From assembly GCA_947493885.1 (NCBI GenBank), contig CANLTE010000006.1, forward strand, positions 62,001 to 126,000: a stretch of 64,000 bases of DNA, given 5' to 3'. The position numbers and the translations under genes are program-made. Position 1 is the first letter of the stretch. Each line of letters starts with the position of its first letter. Source of the stretch: an uncultured Maribacter sp. (GTDB taxonomy: Bacteria > Bacteroidota > Bacteroidia > Flavobacteriales > Flavobacteriaceae). Positions 45,118-54,160 of the stretch are shown here, piece by piece. The notes beneath the pieces were generated by a model that saw nothing but the letters and a program-made list of their open reading frames with translations, was not told the DNA's origin and ran no database searches.

Positions 45118-45513
45118 TTAATCTATGTTTTTACCAATATCGTCTAACTCGTTACGTTTTGGCTGCTTAGGATTTGATCCATATTTATTATCTCCATATT
45201 GACTATCGGTACACATAAGAGCAAGAAACCAAAGACCTCCAATTAAAGGAATTAAACGTATTAAAATATACCATCCACTTTTTCCAATATCATGAAGTCT
45301 CCTAATTGTCAGGGATAAAAAAGGAATTATTACTGCTAAGATATATATAGCTAACGGAATATTGGCATAATCTCGCACCCCAAGACTTTCTGCAATCAAT
45401 GAAATAGAAACCACTAGGATAATATTAAATAATAAAAACAACCAATACTCTTTTCTTCTTGATCTTCCAGAAAAATCCATCCACCTCTTAAAAGGCATTA
45501 AATACCAATCCAT
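45118..45513 (-). CDS. DUF805 membrane protein, copy 2
   Basis: 131 residues from the ATG at 45511-45513 (MDWYLMPFKRWMDFSGRSRRKEYW). FSGRSRRKEYW and RRLHDIGKSGWY are the DUF805 signatures, with about four membrane helices. Similar to the neighbour at 45580-45948, so a local duplication. It lies 66 bp behind that gene. Function unknown. Confidence 0.88.
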   Translation of the reverse strand: MDWYLMPFKRWMDFSGRSRRKEYWLFLLFNIILVVSISLIAESLGVRDYANIPLAIYILAVIIPFLSLTIRRLHDIGKSGWYILIRLIPLIGGLWFLALMCTDSQYGDNKYGSNPKQPKRNELDDIGKNID

Positions 45514-45579
45514 AGTACATAATTTTACTAAAAAAAGGCGAAACATGGTTTCACCTTTTAAAATTTTGATTAATTATTA

Positions 45580-45948
45580 TTAAGCTTCAGAGACTCCTAT
45601 ATCATTTAATTCGTTATTAGGATTTTTTGGATTTTCACCCCATTTATTTGAACCTTGCTCACTATCCGTACAAGCTAAAACTAAACTATAAATAGGAATC
45701 AACAAGTACCAACCGCTTTTACCAACATCATGCATTCTTCTAACACCCACTGCTATAGACGGAATAAGAACAGCAAGAGAATATACGGTCGAAACAATAG
45801 CCAAAGCAGGAACCTCCATTATAATTGCTAAAATATTAATACCATAAGAAAAAATGATATTGAATAAAAAGAACATCCAATATTCTTTTCTTCTTGCTCT
45901 TCCGCTAAAATCTGTGTATTGTTTTAAAACTTTTAAGTACCAATTCAT
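45580..45948 (-). CDS. DUF805 membrane protein, copy 1
   Basis: 122 residues starting MNWYLKVLKQYTDFSGRARRKEYW, with VRRMHDVGKSGWY and a C-terminal DSEQGSNKWGENPK tail like that of copy 2 (DSQYGDNKYGSNPK). Four membrane helices. Role unknown; tandem DUF805 copies are common. Confidence 0.88.
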   Translation of the reverse strand: MNWYLKVLKQYTDFSGRARRKEYWMFFLFNIIFSYGINILAIIMEVPALAIVSTVYSLAVLIPSIAVGVRRMHDVGKSGWYLLIPIYSLVLACTDSEQGSNKWGENPKNPNNELNDIGVSEA

Positions 45949-46056
45949 CTTAATTTGTTTAACTGATTATTATTCTGGTTAGCTAATTAAACGCTTTTCT
46001 TAAAAAAAAATTATTTTTAATTCTATTTTTCTAATTGACAACTAATGGTACATTAT

Positions 46057-46089
46057 AAAAAAAATGCCTCTATATTATAGAAGCATTTT
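46057..46089 (-). terminator. Terminator at the end of the sulfate-reduction operon
   Basis: AAAATGC (46061-46067) pairs with GCATTTT (46083-46089), with an inner TCTAT/ATAGA stem. Eight A's at 46057-46064 give a U-tract for leftward transcription. It lies 20 bp beyond the end of the siroheme methyltransferase gene. Confidence 0.8.
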
Positions 46090-46109
46090 TCCTTTTTTTT
46101 TAAATCTAA

Positions 46110-46883
46110 TTAGACAACAGAAGCATGATTTTCAATTAGGTTACATACAATCTCTCTGTGATTCACTACCTCACCAATAATAATGATTGCAGGGTTTTTT
46201 AAAGGTTGTTCTTTCACAACTTCTTGAATAGCATTTATGGTTGAAACTCCAATTTTTTCATTTTCCCGAGTGCCATTTTGGATAATTGCTATTGGGGTCT
46301 CCGATTTCCCTTCTTTTTTGAACAAATCTACAATTTCAGGGAGCTTGCTCATACCCATTAAAATAACAACAGTCGCATTTGATTTCGCAGCTAATTGAAC
46401 ATCTTTTGACAGCTTATGTTCTTTTGTTGTTCCTGTAATTACCCAAAAACTTTCAGAAGAACCTCTTTTTGTAACGGGTATATTTTGGGCTGCCGGTACG
46501 GACATTGATGAAGAAATTCCTGGAACCATTGCAACTTCTAACCCATACTTAGCGGCATACTCCATTTCCTCTGCTCCGCGTCCAAAAACAAAAGGGTCTC
46601 CTCCTTTTAATCTTACAACATGACCTTTTTTCTTCGCTTTTTCAACAATCAGTTCATTTATTTGTTCTTGCTGATAAGCATAGCATCCTTTACGTTTTCC
46701 AACAAAAATTTTTTCCGCCGAAGAAGCGTATTTCAATAAATCATCATTTACTAGAGCATCATACAAAACAACATCCGCACTTTCTAGCGCTCTTACTCCC
46801 TTAAGCGTAATTAATTCCGCATCACCAGGACCAGCTCCAACAACAGTCAGTTTAGGTGCGATTAACTCTTCATTCTTATACAT
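46110..46883 (-). CDS. cobA: Uroporphyrinogen-III C-methyltransferase (siroheme synthesis)
   Basis: 257-residue SUMT that makes precorrin-2 with two SAM, toward the siroheme of sulfite reductase. VVGAGPGDAELITLKG at the N-terminus and VRLKGGDPFVFGRGAEE (about 92-108) are signatures. No CysG-type dehydrogenase/ferrochelatase part is fused, so that step must be encoded elsewhere. 9 bp behind the sulfite reductase gene. Confidence 0.93.
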   Translation of the reverse strand: MYKNEELIAPKLTVVGAGPGDAELITLKGVRALESADVVLYDALVNDDLLKYASSAEKIFVGKRKGCYAYQQEQINELIVEKAKKKGHVVRLKGGDPFVFGRGAEEMEYAAKYGLEVAMVPGISSSMSVPAAQNIPVTKRGSSESFWVITGTTKEHKLSKDVQLAAKSNATVVILMGMSKLPEIVDLFKKEGKSETPIAIIQNGTRENEKIGVSTINAIQEVVKEQPLKNPAIIIIGEVVNHREIVCNLIENHASVV

Positions 46884-46892
46884 CTCTAAAAA

Positions 46893-48992
46893 TTATGCTT
46901 CCGAAAGCTCCTTAGCTCTATACGCCTCAATAGCTGCAAGAACGTTTTGGGCATCTTTCAAATAAGCTTCCGCAAATTGCTTTGTAGGCTCATTTTTGTT
47001 CAACTGTAATACTAAATCTGTAAAAGAGGTAGCTAATTCAATCTTTCCCGCTTCAATAAACTTTTCATCAAAGTCCTTAATAATTCCTGCGTGCGTGTTG
47101 GTTTTTACTTTTTCAGCAAGTAATACAGCTTTTGCCGAGTTTACCATTGAAGTATATGAATGATATATACTTGCTGCAAACTTATCTTCAGATAACTTTT
47201 CGGAAGCATTTTGTATTTTCTCTTCACTTTCAAATAATAATGTTGCGATTAAATCAATTACAACTCCTGCACATTCTCCTACTCCAATCGCTTTTTTATA
47301 TTTCTCTTCAGAACCCCAATCAATTAAATCATCTTGCGTAAGGTTTTCTATTTCCGCCAATGGTTTTAAGAAATCATAAAAATAATGTTCTCCTTTTTCT
47401 GCATAATAACTAACAAACGAAGCACCGCCTCCATTTTCTTCAAAATCATTTAATATTGCTCTTAAAGCCTCTGGACCTCTTTTACTTGGTATTTTGATTA
47501 CTTTATCCGCAAATTTTGCGTTTCCATCTCCTAAATTACCACCACCTAACAACACTTGAAGCGCAGGCGCTACTAATTTGTCTTTAGTTCTAATAGACAT
47601 TCCTTGAAAACCAATATTTGCCATACTGTGCTGACCACAAGCGTTCATACATCCACTTATTTTAATAACAACATCTTCATTATTAATATAATGTGGGTAC
47701 TCAGATTTTATTACTCGCTCTAGCTCTTTAGCAATTCCTGTACTACTTGCAATACCTAAATTACAAGTATCTGTACCTGGGCATGCTGTAATATCTAAAG
47801 CCCTGTTATATCCTGCTTCAACAAAACCTAATTTTTCTAATTCATTATAGAAAAAAGGAACTAACTCTTCTCTTACATAAGGAATTAATATATTTTGACG
47901 CAAAGAAAGTCTTAACTCTCCTGCTGCATGCTCACTAACTAAATCAGCTAATAAACGCGCCTTATCTGTATAAAAATCTCCTATTAAAACCTTTATTCCA
48001 ATAGCAACAAAACCTTCTTGCTTTTGAGGAATTATATTAGTTGATTTCCAAGCGTTAAATGCAGCTTCATCATTAACTTTTACACCTGTTAACTCTTCAT
48101 TTACTACAGGTAAATCAACTTTTGGATAACTATCTACATCAACTGGATACGATTTCACCGGAACAGCAAGTTGCTCATCTGCCAAAAGTTTTTTGAATCC
48201 TTCTAAACCTTCATCTTTTATTAAAAACTTTAAACGTGCCTTTGCTCTACTTTTACGTTCGCCGTAACGGTCAAAAACACGAACAACTCCATCCATTAAA
48301 GGAATTATTTTATCTGATTCTAAAAATTCAAATAAAACATCTGCAAGTCTTGGCTGAGAACCTAATCCTCCACCTAGCATTACCTTAAATCCTCTAACTC
48401 CATCTTTTATTTTAGCAATAAATCCTAAATCGTGCATGTAAGACAACCCAGTATCTTCATCACTTGCAGAAAAAGATACCTTAAACTTACGTCCCATTTC
48501 TTGACTTATCGGGTTACGTAAAAAGTACTCAAACAATGCATGAGCATATGGAGAAACATCAAAAGGTTCGTTAACATCAATACCTGCTGTTTCACTAGCC
48601 GTTACATTACGAACAGTATTACCACAAGCTTCTCTAAGGGTAACATCATCTTTTTCTAACTCCGCCCAAAGTTCAGGAGTACGATTTAAGTCTACATAGT
48701 GTATTTGAATATCTTGACGCGTTGTAATATGCAATCGCCCTCTAGAATACTCATCAGAAACATCACAGATTCGTTTTAATTGTTTTGATGTTACCTTTCC
48801 GTAAGGTAATTTAATTCGAATCATTTGAACACCTTCTTGTCTTTGCCCATAAACACCACGAGCTAAACGAAGACTTCTAAACTTTTCTTCATCCAATTTA
48901 CCTTCATGAAACTGTCTAATTTTAGCTTCTAGTTCAATAATATCATTTTGAACTACCGGATTTTCTATTTCTGTTCTAAAACTTTGCATCAT
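46893..48992 (-). CDS. Ferredoxin-type sulfite (or nitrite) reductase with C-terminal extension
   Basis: 699 residues. Two NirA/Sir-type repeats occupy about 1-545, with LHITTRQDIQIHY near the N-terminus. The four Cys that hold the [4Fe-4S]-siroheme centre are in CPGTDTC (about 410) and SGCMNACGQH (about 450). From about residue 555 an all-helical extension follows that standard assimilatory reductases lack. Neighbouring cysDNH genes argue for sulfite as the substrate. A second ATG lies one codon later. Confidence 0.9.
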   Translation of the reverse strand: MMQSFRTEIENPVVQNDIIELEAKIRQFHEGKLDEEKFRSLRLARGVYGQRQEGVQMIRIKLPYGKVTSKQLKRICDVSDEYSRGRLHITTRQDIQIHYVDLNRTPELWAELEKDDVTLREACGNTVRNVTASETAGIDVNEPFDVSPYAHALFEYFLRNPISQEMGRKFKVSFSASDEDTGLSYMHDLGFIAKIKDGVRGFKVMLGGGLGSQPRLADVLFEFLESDKIIPLMDGVVRVFDRYGERKSRAKARLKFLIKDEGLEGFKKLLADEQLAVPVKSYPVDVDSYPKVDLPVVNEELTGVKVNDEAAFNAWKSTNIIPQKQEGFVAIGIKVLIGDFYTDKARLLADLVSEHAAGELRLSLRQNILIPYVREELVPFFYNELEKLGFVEAGYNRALDITACPGTDTCNLGIASSTGIAKELERVIKSEYPHYINNEDVVIKISGCMNACGQHSMANIGFQGMSIRTKDKLVAPALQVLLGGGNLGDGNAKFADKVIKIPSKRGPEALRAILNDFEENGGGASFVSYYAEKGEHYFYDFLKPLAEIENLTQDDLIDWGSEEKYKKAIGVGECAGVVIDLIATLLFESEEKIQNASEKLSEDKFAASIYHSYTSMVNSAKAVLLAEKVKTNTHAGIIKDFDEKFIEAGKIELATSFTDLVLQLNKNEPTKQFAEAYLKDAQNVLAAIEAYRAKELSEA

Positions 48993-49076
48993 TTAAGCCT
49001 CTCCTAACTTTCATAAAAATTGAAAGCACTCATTTTTAGGCTTTTTGGAGTTATATTGTTTGTTTCCTTTTCTAGC

Positions 49077-50324
49077 TTAGTTAATGAATCCCGCCCCAAC
49101 TGTATTATTGGATTGAGAATCTATTAAAATAAATGAACCATTAGTACGGTGCTCTTTAAAAGCGTCGTAAAAAACTGGTTTATTTAACTTAAATGTCACT
49201 TGGGCAATATCATTCATACCTAAAGAACTAACACCCTCTTCTATTCCAGAATAATCTGGGTTAATTTTATGATGGATTTTATCCACTTTTGCCAACACCT
49301 TATTTACACCGTGTTGTAAAACGTATTTGTTACCTGCGCTTAAATTTTGCGCATCCATCCATGAAATTGTCGCTGTAAATTGCTTTTCAATTTTTGGTAA
49401 GTCGTTTGCCTTCACCAACATATCCCCTCTGCTAACATTTATTTCATCTTCTAATGTAATCGTAACCGAAGACCTTCTTGCAGCTGTTTGATATTTTTTA
49501 TTGTAAAAATAAATTTCTTTGATTTTTGATTTTGTTTGCGATGGCAGCGCTATAACCTCATCACCTACATTTAACTCTCCTCCATAAACTTTACCAGCAA
49601 ACCCTCTGAAATCATGAAACTCTTCGGTTTTAGGACGAACTACATACTGTACAGGAAAACGTGGTGTTCCAGCATTAAAAATATCTCCTTTATCCAAATT
49701 TTCTAAATGATTCAATAATGTAGTACCTGAATACCAAGACATGTTTTCTGACTTATTTACCACATTGTCCCCTTTTAATGCACTTACCGGAATAAATGTT
49801 ATGTTTTGATCTTGATAATCTCTTTTACTCATTAATTCTTCAAAATCAGTCTTAATACTATTATACGTTTCTTCTGAATAATCAACTAAATCCATTTTAT
49901 TAATAGCAACCACTACCTCTTTAATACGTAGCAAATTATTAATAAAAAAATGTCTGTTGGTTTGTTCAATAACTCCTTTACGAGCATCTATCAAAATAAT
50001 GGCTGCCTGAGAAGTTGATGCTCCTGTAACCATATTTCTAGTATATTCAACATGACCTGGAGTATCTGCTATAATGTAACTTTTTTTCGCTGTGGAAAAA
50101 TAAATATGAGCTACATCAATTGTAATACCTTGTTCTCTTTCTGCAACTAAACCATCTGTAGCTAAAGAGAAGTCTAAATAATCATAGCCTTTTTGCTTAC
50201 TCGTTTTTTCTATAGCCTCTAACTTATCTGTAGTCAACGATTTTGTATCATAAAGTATTCTTCCAATTAAGGTACTCTTACCGTCATCTACACTCCCTGC
50301 TGTTGCTAATTTTAATACTTCCAT
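49077..50324 (-). CDS. cysN: Sulfate adenylyltransferase subunit 1 (GTPase) CysN
   Basis: 415 residues. EF-Tu-like GTPase whose GTP hydrolysis drives APS formation by CysD. G1 GSVDDGKST (10-18), G3 DTPGH and G4 NKMD are present, followed by two beta-barrel domains. No APS kinase (CysC) domain is fused at the C-terminus. 85 bp behind cysD. Confidence 0.95.
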   Translation of the reverse strand: MEVLKLATAGSVDDGKSTLIGRILYDTKSLTTDKLEAIEKTSKQKGYDYLDFSLATDGLVAEREQGITIDVAHIYFSTAKKSYIIADTPGHVEYTRNMVTGASTSQAAIILIDARKGVIEQTNRHFFINNLLRIKEVVVAINKMDLVDYSEETYNSIKTDFEELMSKRDYQDQNITFIPVSALKGDNVVNKSENMSWYSGTTLLNHLENLDKGDIFNAGTPRFPVQYVVRPKTEEFHDFRGFAGKVYGGELNVGDEVIALPSQTKSKIKEIYFYNKKYQTAARRSSVTITLEDEINVSRGDMLVKANDLPKIEKQFTATISWMDAQNLSAGNKYVLQHGVNKVLAKVDKIHHKINPDYSGIEEGVSSLGMNDIAQVTFKLNKPVFYDAFKEHRTNGSFILIDSQSNNTVGAGFIN

Positions 50325-50409
50325 TTTATTTGGCTGTTAGCTATTTACACTTGGCATATAGCTTATTAAATATTTTTTATTTCTTCTGGTAAATTGTGTT
50401 TCGCAAACT

Positions 50410-51312
50410 CTAAAAATATCCTTGTTGCTTGCGTTTTTCCATTGCCGCTTCTGACCTTTTATCATCAATACGAGCACCTCTTTCAGAGATTGTAGAATCT
50501 CTAATTTCCTGTACTACCGACGAAATATCGGAGGCTTCAGAAAATACCGCTGCTGTACAACTCATATCTCCCACAGTTCTAAAACGAACCATACGCTCAA
50601 TTACCTCTTCATCTTCCTCTTGATATACATACTCTGAGTGCGACCAAATAAGTCCGTCTCTAAGGAATACTTTTCTTTTATGTGCAAAATATATTGATGG
50701 AATCTCGATTTGCTCTTTTTCAATATAAGACCAAACATCTAATTCTGTCCAGTTAGAAATTGGAAAAACACGAACATTCTGTCCTAATTCAATCTCACCA
50801 TTAAGCATATCAAACAACTCAGGTCTTTGATTTTTTTCATCCCACTGACCAAAATCGTCTCGTACAGAAAAAATACGCTCCTTTGCTCTAGCTTTTTCTT
50901 CATCTCTACGTGCTCCTCCAATACAAGCATCAAACTTAAATTCTTCGATGGCATCAAGTAAAGTAGTTGTTTGTAAATGATTTCTACTAGAATATCTACC
51001 AGTTTCTTCTTTTACTTTACCTTGGTCAATTGAATCTTGTACATTTCTAACAATAAGTTCTAGACCTAATTCCTCAACCAATTTATCTCTAAATTCAATA
51101 GTTTCAGGAAAATTATGCCCTGTATCAATATGCATTAAAGGAAAAGGAATTTTTGCGGGCCAAAAAGCCTTTTGAGCCAACCTCACTAGTGTAATTGAAT
51201 CTTTTCCTCCAGAAAACAATAATACTGGTTTTTCAAATTGAGCTGCTACCTCTCTAAAAATATAGATAGACTCATTTTCTAATGCATTTATATGTGCTGT
51301 ACTACTACTCAT
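50410..51312 (-). CDS. cysD: Sulfate adenylyltransferase subunit 2 CysD
   Basis: 300 residues from the ATG at 51310-51312 (MSSSTAHINALENES). ATP-pyrophosphatase fold with the P-loop SGGKDSITLV, and HIDTGHNFPETIEFRD as the second block. Makes APS from sulfate and ATP together with CysN. An alternative ATG ten codons upstream would overlap cysH; I prefer the internal start. Confidence 0.95.
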   Translation of the reverse strand: MSSSTAHINALENESIYIFREVAAQFEKPVLLFSGGKDSITLVRLAQKAFWPAKIPFPLMHIDTGHNFPETIEFRDKLVEELGLELIVRNVQDSIDQGKVKEETGRYSSRNHLQTTTLLDAIEEFKFDACIGGARRDEEKARAKERIFSVRDDFGQWDEKNQRPELFDMLNGEIELGQNVRVFPISNWTELDVWSYIEKEQIEIPSIYFAHKRKVFLRDGLIWSHSEYVYQEEDEEVIERMVRFRTVGDMSCTAAVFSEASDISSVVQEIRDSTISERGARIDDKRSEAAMEKRKQQGYF

Positions 51313-51325
51313 TATATTCCTTCTT

Positions 51326-51949
51326 TTATGTGTGCAATCCACACTCTCTATTTTCTAATACTTTTGTTGGGTCAAAATATTTATGCTCATTAGGCAAACT
51401 ACGCTCTTCTAAATAAGCGTCCAATTGTTCATCATTCCAGTGATAAAATGGGCTTACTTTTAATGTTCCATCTTTACCTAAACTTAAAATATCTAATGAA
51501 TCTCGCAAAGCTGTTTGACCTTTTCTAAGATTTGTAAACCAAACATCTGGCCTATGTTCCTCCATAGCTCTTTTAAAAGGCTCTAACTTTACTTGCTCAG
51601 TAAAAATGGCATGATTTGGATCATCCACTGCAGGAATCCCCATTACTACATCTCTATGAGAAGATGTTTGTTTTGGAACATATAATTTTACATTCAGATT
51701 TAACTTCTCAATAAGCTCCTCGGCATGTCTATAAGTATTAGGGGTGTTATACCCTGTATCACACCAAATTACAGGAACATCTTTTTTTACTGATGTAACC
51801 GCATTTAAAATTGCTACTTCATATGGTCTAAAATTAGTAGTAACAATAGCTTTTTGAGCATGCTGAAATGCCCAAGAAATTATTTCCTCTGGCAGTGCAT
51901 TTTTAAATTGCGCATTTAACTCTTCGATTTGTTTTTGTGCTAAACCCAT
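51326..51949 (-). CDS. cysH: Phosphoadenylylsulfate-type reductase CysH, lacking Fe-S cysteines
   Basis: 207 residues. The C-terminal ECGLHT holds the catalytic Cys, and TTNFRPYEVAIL replaces the usual SxFG P-loop start. Bacterial APS reductases carry CC pairs for a [4Fe-4S] centre; none are present here, so the sequence looks like the PAPS-type. Yet no APS kinase gene (cysC) is in the operon, so either it is elsewhere or this enzyme uses APS without the cluster. It follows the DUF2061 gene by 11 bp. Confidence 0.9.
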   Translation of the reverse strand: MGLAQKQIEELNAQFKNALPEEIISWAFQHAQKAIVTTNFRPYEVAILNAVTSVKKDVPVIWCDTGYNTPNTYRHAEELIEKLNLNVKLYVPKQTSSHRDVVMGIPAVDDPNHAIFTEQVKLEPFKRAMEEHRPDVWFTNLRKGQTALRDSLDILSLGKDGTLKVSPFYHWNDEQLDAYLEERSLPNEHKYFDPTKVLENRECGLHT

Positions 51950-51960
51950 TTTTATTTTTT

Positions 51961-52218
51961 CTATTTACCCCATTTAATAAGGTTCCATAATCTCTCATGG
52001 AAGAAATAAAGAATCATTTTTGTAATAAAATCAATTGAAGCTATAGAAGCAGCTATAGACATTTCACCTGTTAGTATATATGATATCACCAACGTATCAA
52101 TCGTACCAATAACTCTCCAACTAAGTGCTTTTGCCACACTTCGAATAGGTTTTTCAGACTTTTTGTCTTGCTTAAAATCGCCTTTATTTTTATCTAAAAT
52201 CAATCGATCTGCAATCAT
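51961..52218 (-). CDS. DUF2061 small membrane protein
   Basis: 85 residues. AKALSWRVIGTIDTLVISYI and HERLWNLIKWG are DUF2061 signatures, with two hydrophobic helices (about 38-70). The family sits at the head of cys operons in many Bacteroidetes, suggesting a sulfur-linked role, possibly in transport, but it is not defined. First gene of the operon DUF2061-cysH-cysD-cysN-sulfite reductase-cobA. Confidence 0.85.
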   Translation of the reverse strand: MIADRLILDKNKGDFKQDKKSEKPIRSVAKALSWRVIGTIDTLVISYILTGEMSIAASIASIDFITKMILYFFHERLWNLIKWGK

Positions 52219-52256
52219 TATAATTGATAATTTAAAACCCTACTAAAGTAATAGAG

Positions 52257-52286
52257 TATTCAAAAATAGAATTATTATTTTGAATA
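52257..52286. promoter_or_regulatory. Inverted repeat over the promoter of the sulfate-reduction operon
   Basis: TATTCAAAA (52257-52265) and TTTTGAATA (52278-52286) form 9-bp arms around 12 nt. On the minus strand the left arm includes TATTTTTG (52268-52261), an exact fit to the -7 element, predicting a start near 52256. A second imperfect dyad, CTACTAAAGTAATAG (52240-52254), follows. A repressor here would block the promoter; the Rrf2 protein encoded just upstream is the obvious candidate, by inference. Confidence 0.5.
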
Positions 52287-52419
52287 TTGACGCAAAAAGC
52301 TAATTAATATTACATAAATCCTATCGAATTAGTAGATTATTAAAAAAAAGCAGAATCAATTGCGAATAATTTATACAATAAAGCCTGTTCGTGTAAAAAA
52401 TTAATCGCTTTAAACTAAA

Positions 52420-52833
52420 CTATTTGGAAAGAATATCTTCAAGCGTATTATTACGATACACCTTTAATGCACTATCTCTAACTTGAAGCATTAACCTGTT
52501 TACAGTACAGGTATTTTCATCTGGGCAGTCGTCGCACTTTTCATAAAAATTAAGGCTTACGCAAGGCACCATGGCAATTGGGCCTTCTAACACCCGCATG
52601 ATATCTGCCATTAAAATATCAACAGGTTTTTTAGCTAGGTAATAGCCTCCTCCTTTTCCTTTTTTTGAATTTAAAAACCCAGACTTACGAAGAGTAAGTA
52701 AAATACTTTCTAAAAACTTTTGCGAGATATTTTCCTCCTCCGCTATTTCCGCAATCTGTACAGGAGTATTTTCTTCCTTTGAAGCCAAATAAGAAAGAGC
52801 TTTTAAACCGTATTTAGTTTTTTTAGAGAGCAT
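52420..52833 (-). CDS. Rrf2-family transcriptional regulator with a four-Cys cluster
   Basis: 137 residues from the ATG at 52831-52833 (MLSKKTKYGLKALSYLA); a longer frame 12 codons upstream is less likely. The N-terminal winged helix includes ISQKFLESILLTLRKSGFLNSKKGKGGGY (landmark KGKGGGYYLAK). Cys91, Cys100, Cys103 and Cys109 lie in the loop where IscR-type proteins bind an Fe-S cluster. Neighbours are sulfur genes on both sides, so it may sense cysteine or Fe-S status like CymR or IscR. Confidence 0.9.
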   Translation of the reverse strand: MLSKKTKYGLKALSYLASKEENTPVQIAEIAEEENISQKFLESILLTLRKSGFLNSKKGKGGGYYLAKKPVDILMADIMRVLEGPIAMVPCVSLNFYEKCDDCPDENTCTVNRLMLQVRDSALKVYRNNTLEDILSK

Positions 52834-52947
52834 ATTGCGAATATAGGAAAAATGAAAATTAAAAAACAATCTCCCCTTTATTTCTAGCGTCCCAAAAAGT
52901 CTATTCTAACTTCTTTAAAATAAATGAAATTTAGCCCTCAGCACTAA

Positions 52948-54111
52948 TTACTCCAACGCCTGCTCTATATCAGCAATAATATCATCAATATGCTCTAAAC
53001 CAACAGAAATCCTGATAGAACCATCAGTGATGCCAGAAGCTAATCTCTCCTCTTTAGTTAGCTTACTATGCGTTGTTGACGCAGGATGTGTTACGATACT
53101 TCTAGAGTCTCCCAAATTAGCAGATAACGATAACATTTTAATTGCATCAAAAAACTTTTTACCTGCTTCCACACCTCCTTCTACCTCAAAAGCCACTACA
53201 CAACCTCCTGCTTTCATTTGCTTTTTGGCAACTTCATACTTAGGATGCGATTTTAAAAATGGATACCTTACCCAATTAATTTTTGAGTGCTTTTCTAAAT
53301 ATTCGGCAAGTTTCAACGCATTTTCGCAATGCTTATCTACCCTTAAAGCCAAAGTTTCTAAACTTTTTGACAACACCCAAGCGTTAAAAGGAGAAAGCGC
53401 CGGACCTGTTATTCTAGAAAATCGATACACTTTATCTACTAATTCTCTACTCCCAACAGTAATTCCTGCAAGAACTCTACCCTGACCATCCATTAATTTA
53501 GTTCCAGAATGTATTACTAAGTCTGCACCAAATTTTATAGGTTGTTGTAAATATGGAGAGGCAAAACAATTATCAATTATTAAAATTAAATTGTGTTTTT
53601 TAGCTATTTTACCCAACACTTCTAAATCTACTACATCTACACCTGGATTGGTTGGTGTTTCTGCGTATAATATTTTCGTGGTCGGCTTTATTCTAGTCTC
53701 TATACTATCTAACTCGTTAATATTAAAGTAATCATATAATATATTCCATTTTGGAAAAAAATTCGCGAATAATGAATGCGTTGACCCAAAAACACTTCCA
53801 GCAGAAAGTATATGGTCTCCACTATCTAATAACGACGCAAGAGTAGAAAAAACTGCCGCCATACCTGATGCAAAAGCAAAGCCATCCTCTGCGCCTTCCA
53901 TTTTGCATACTTTCTCTATAAATTCTGACGTATTTGGGTTAGAGTATCGAGAATATATATTTCTATCTTTTTCTTCAGCAAAAGATGCCCTCATATCTTC
54001 TGCATCCTCGAATACAAAACTGGAAGTAAGATACATTGGTGCGGAATGCTCCAAAAATTGAGAACGTTCTACTTGTGTTCTTATCGCTTCTGTTTCAAAC
54101 TTTTTACTCAT
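52948..54111 (-). CDS. metZ: O-succinyl/O-acetylhomoserine sulfhydrylase (MetZ-type)
   Basis: 387-residue Cys/Met-metabolism PLP enzyme. The cofactor Lys is in HSGTKLMDGQGR (about residue 206), NPNTSEF and SRYSNP mark the substrate side, and SIRISVGLEHIDDI ends the fold. It converts activated homoserine plus sulfide to homocysteine. With an acetyltransferase gene next door, O-acetylhomoserine is the likely substrate. A second enzyme of the family (MetY) is encoded 5 kb upstream in the same cluster. Specificity within the family cannot be fixed by eye. Confidence 0.85.
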   Translation of the reverse strand: MSKKFETEAIRTQVERSQFLEHSAPMYLTSSFVFEDAEDMRASFAEEKDRNIYSRYSNPNTSEFIEKVCKMEGAEDGFAFASGMAAVFSTLASLLDSGDHILSAGSVFGSTHSLFANFFPKWNILYDYFNINELDSIETRIKPTTKILYAETPTNPGVDVVDLEVLGKIAKKHNLILIIDNCFASPYLQQPIKFGADLVIHSGTKLMDGQGRVLAGITVGSRELVDKVYRFSRITGPALSPFNAWVLSKSLETLALRVDKHCENALKLAEYLEKHSKINWVRYPFLKSHPKYEVAKKQMKAGGCVVAFEVEGGVEAGKKFFDAIKMLSLSANLGDSRSIVTHPASTTHSKLTKEERLASGITDGSIRISVGLEHIDDIIADIEQALE

Positions 54112-54160
54112 CTATTTATTTTTTCTCCTTACAATACCTAACGACTAAGTAAAGTCGGAA

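Noticed and set aside
50360-50420. Short protein-like stretch LEFAKHNLPEEIKNI on the minus strand behind cysD
   Set aside because: It has no start codon of its own, overlaps the end of cysD in another frame, and is too short to link to a known protein tail. Chance remains the simplest view.
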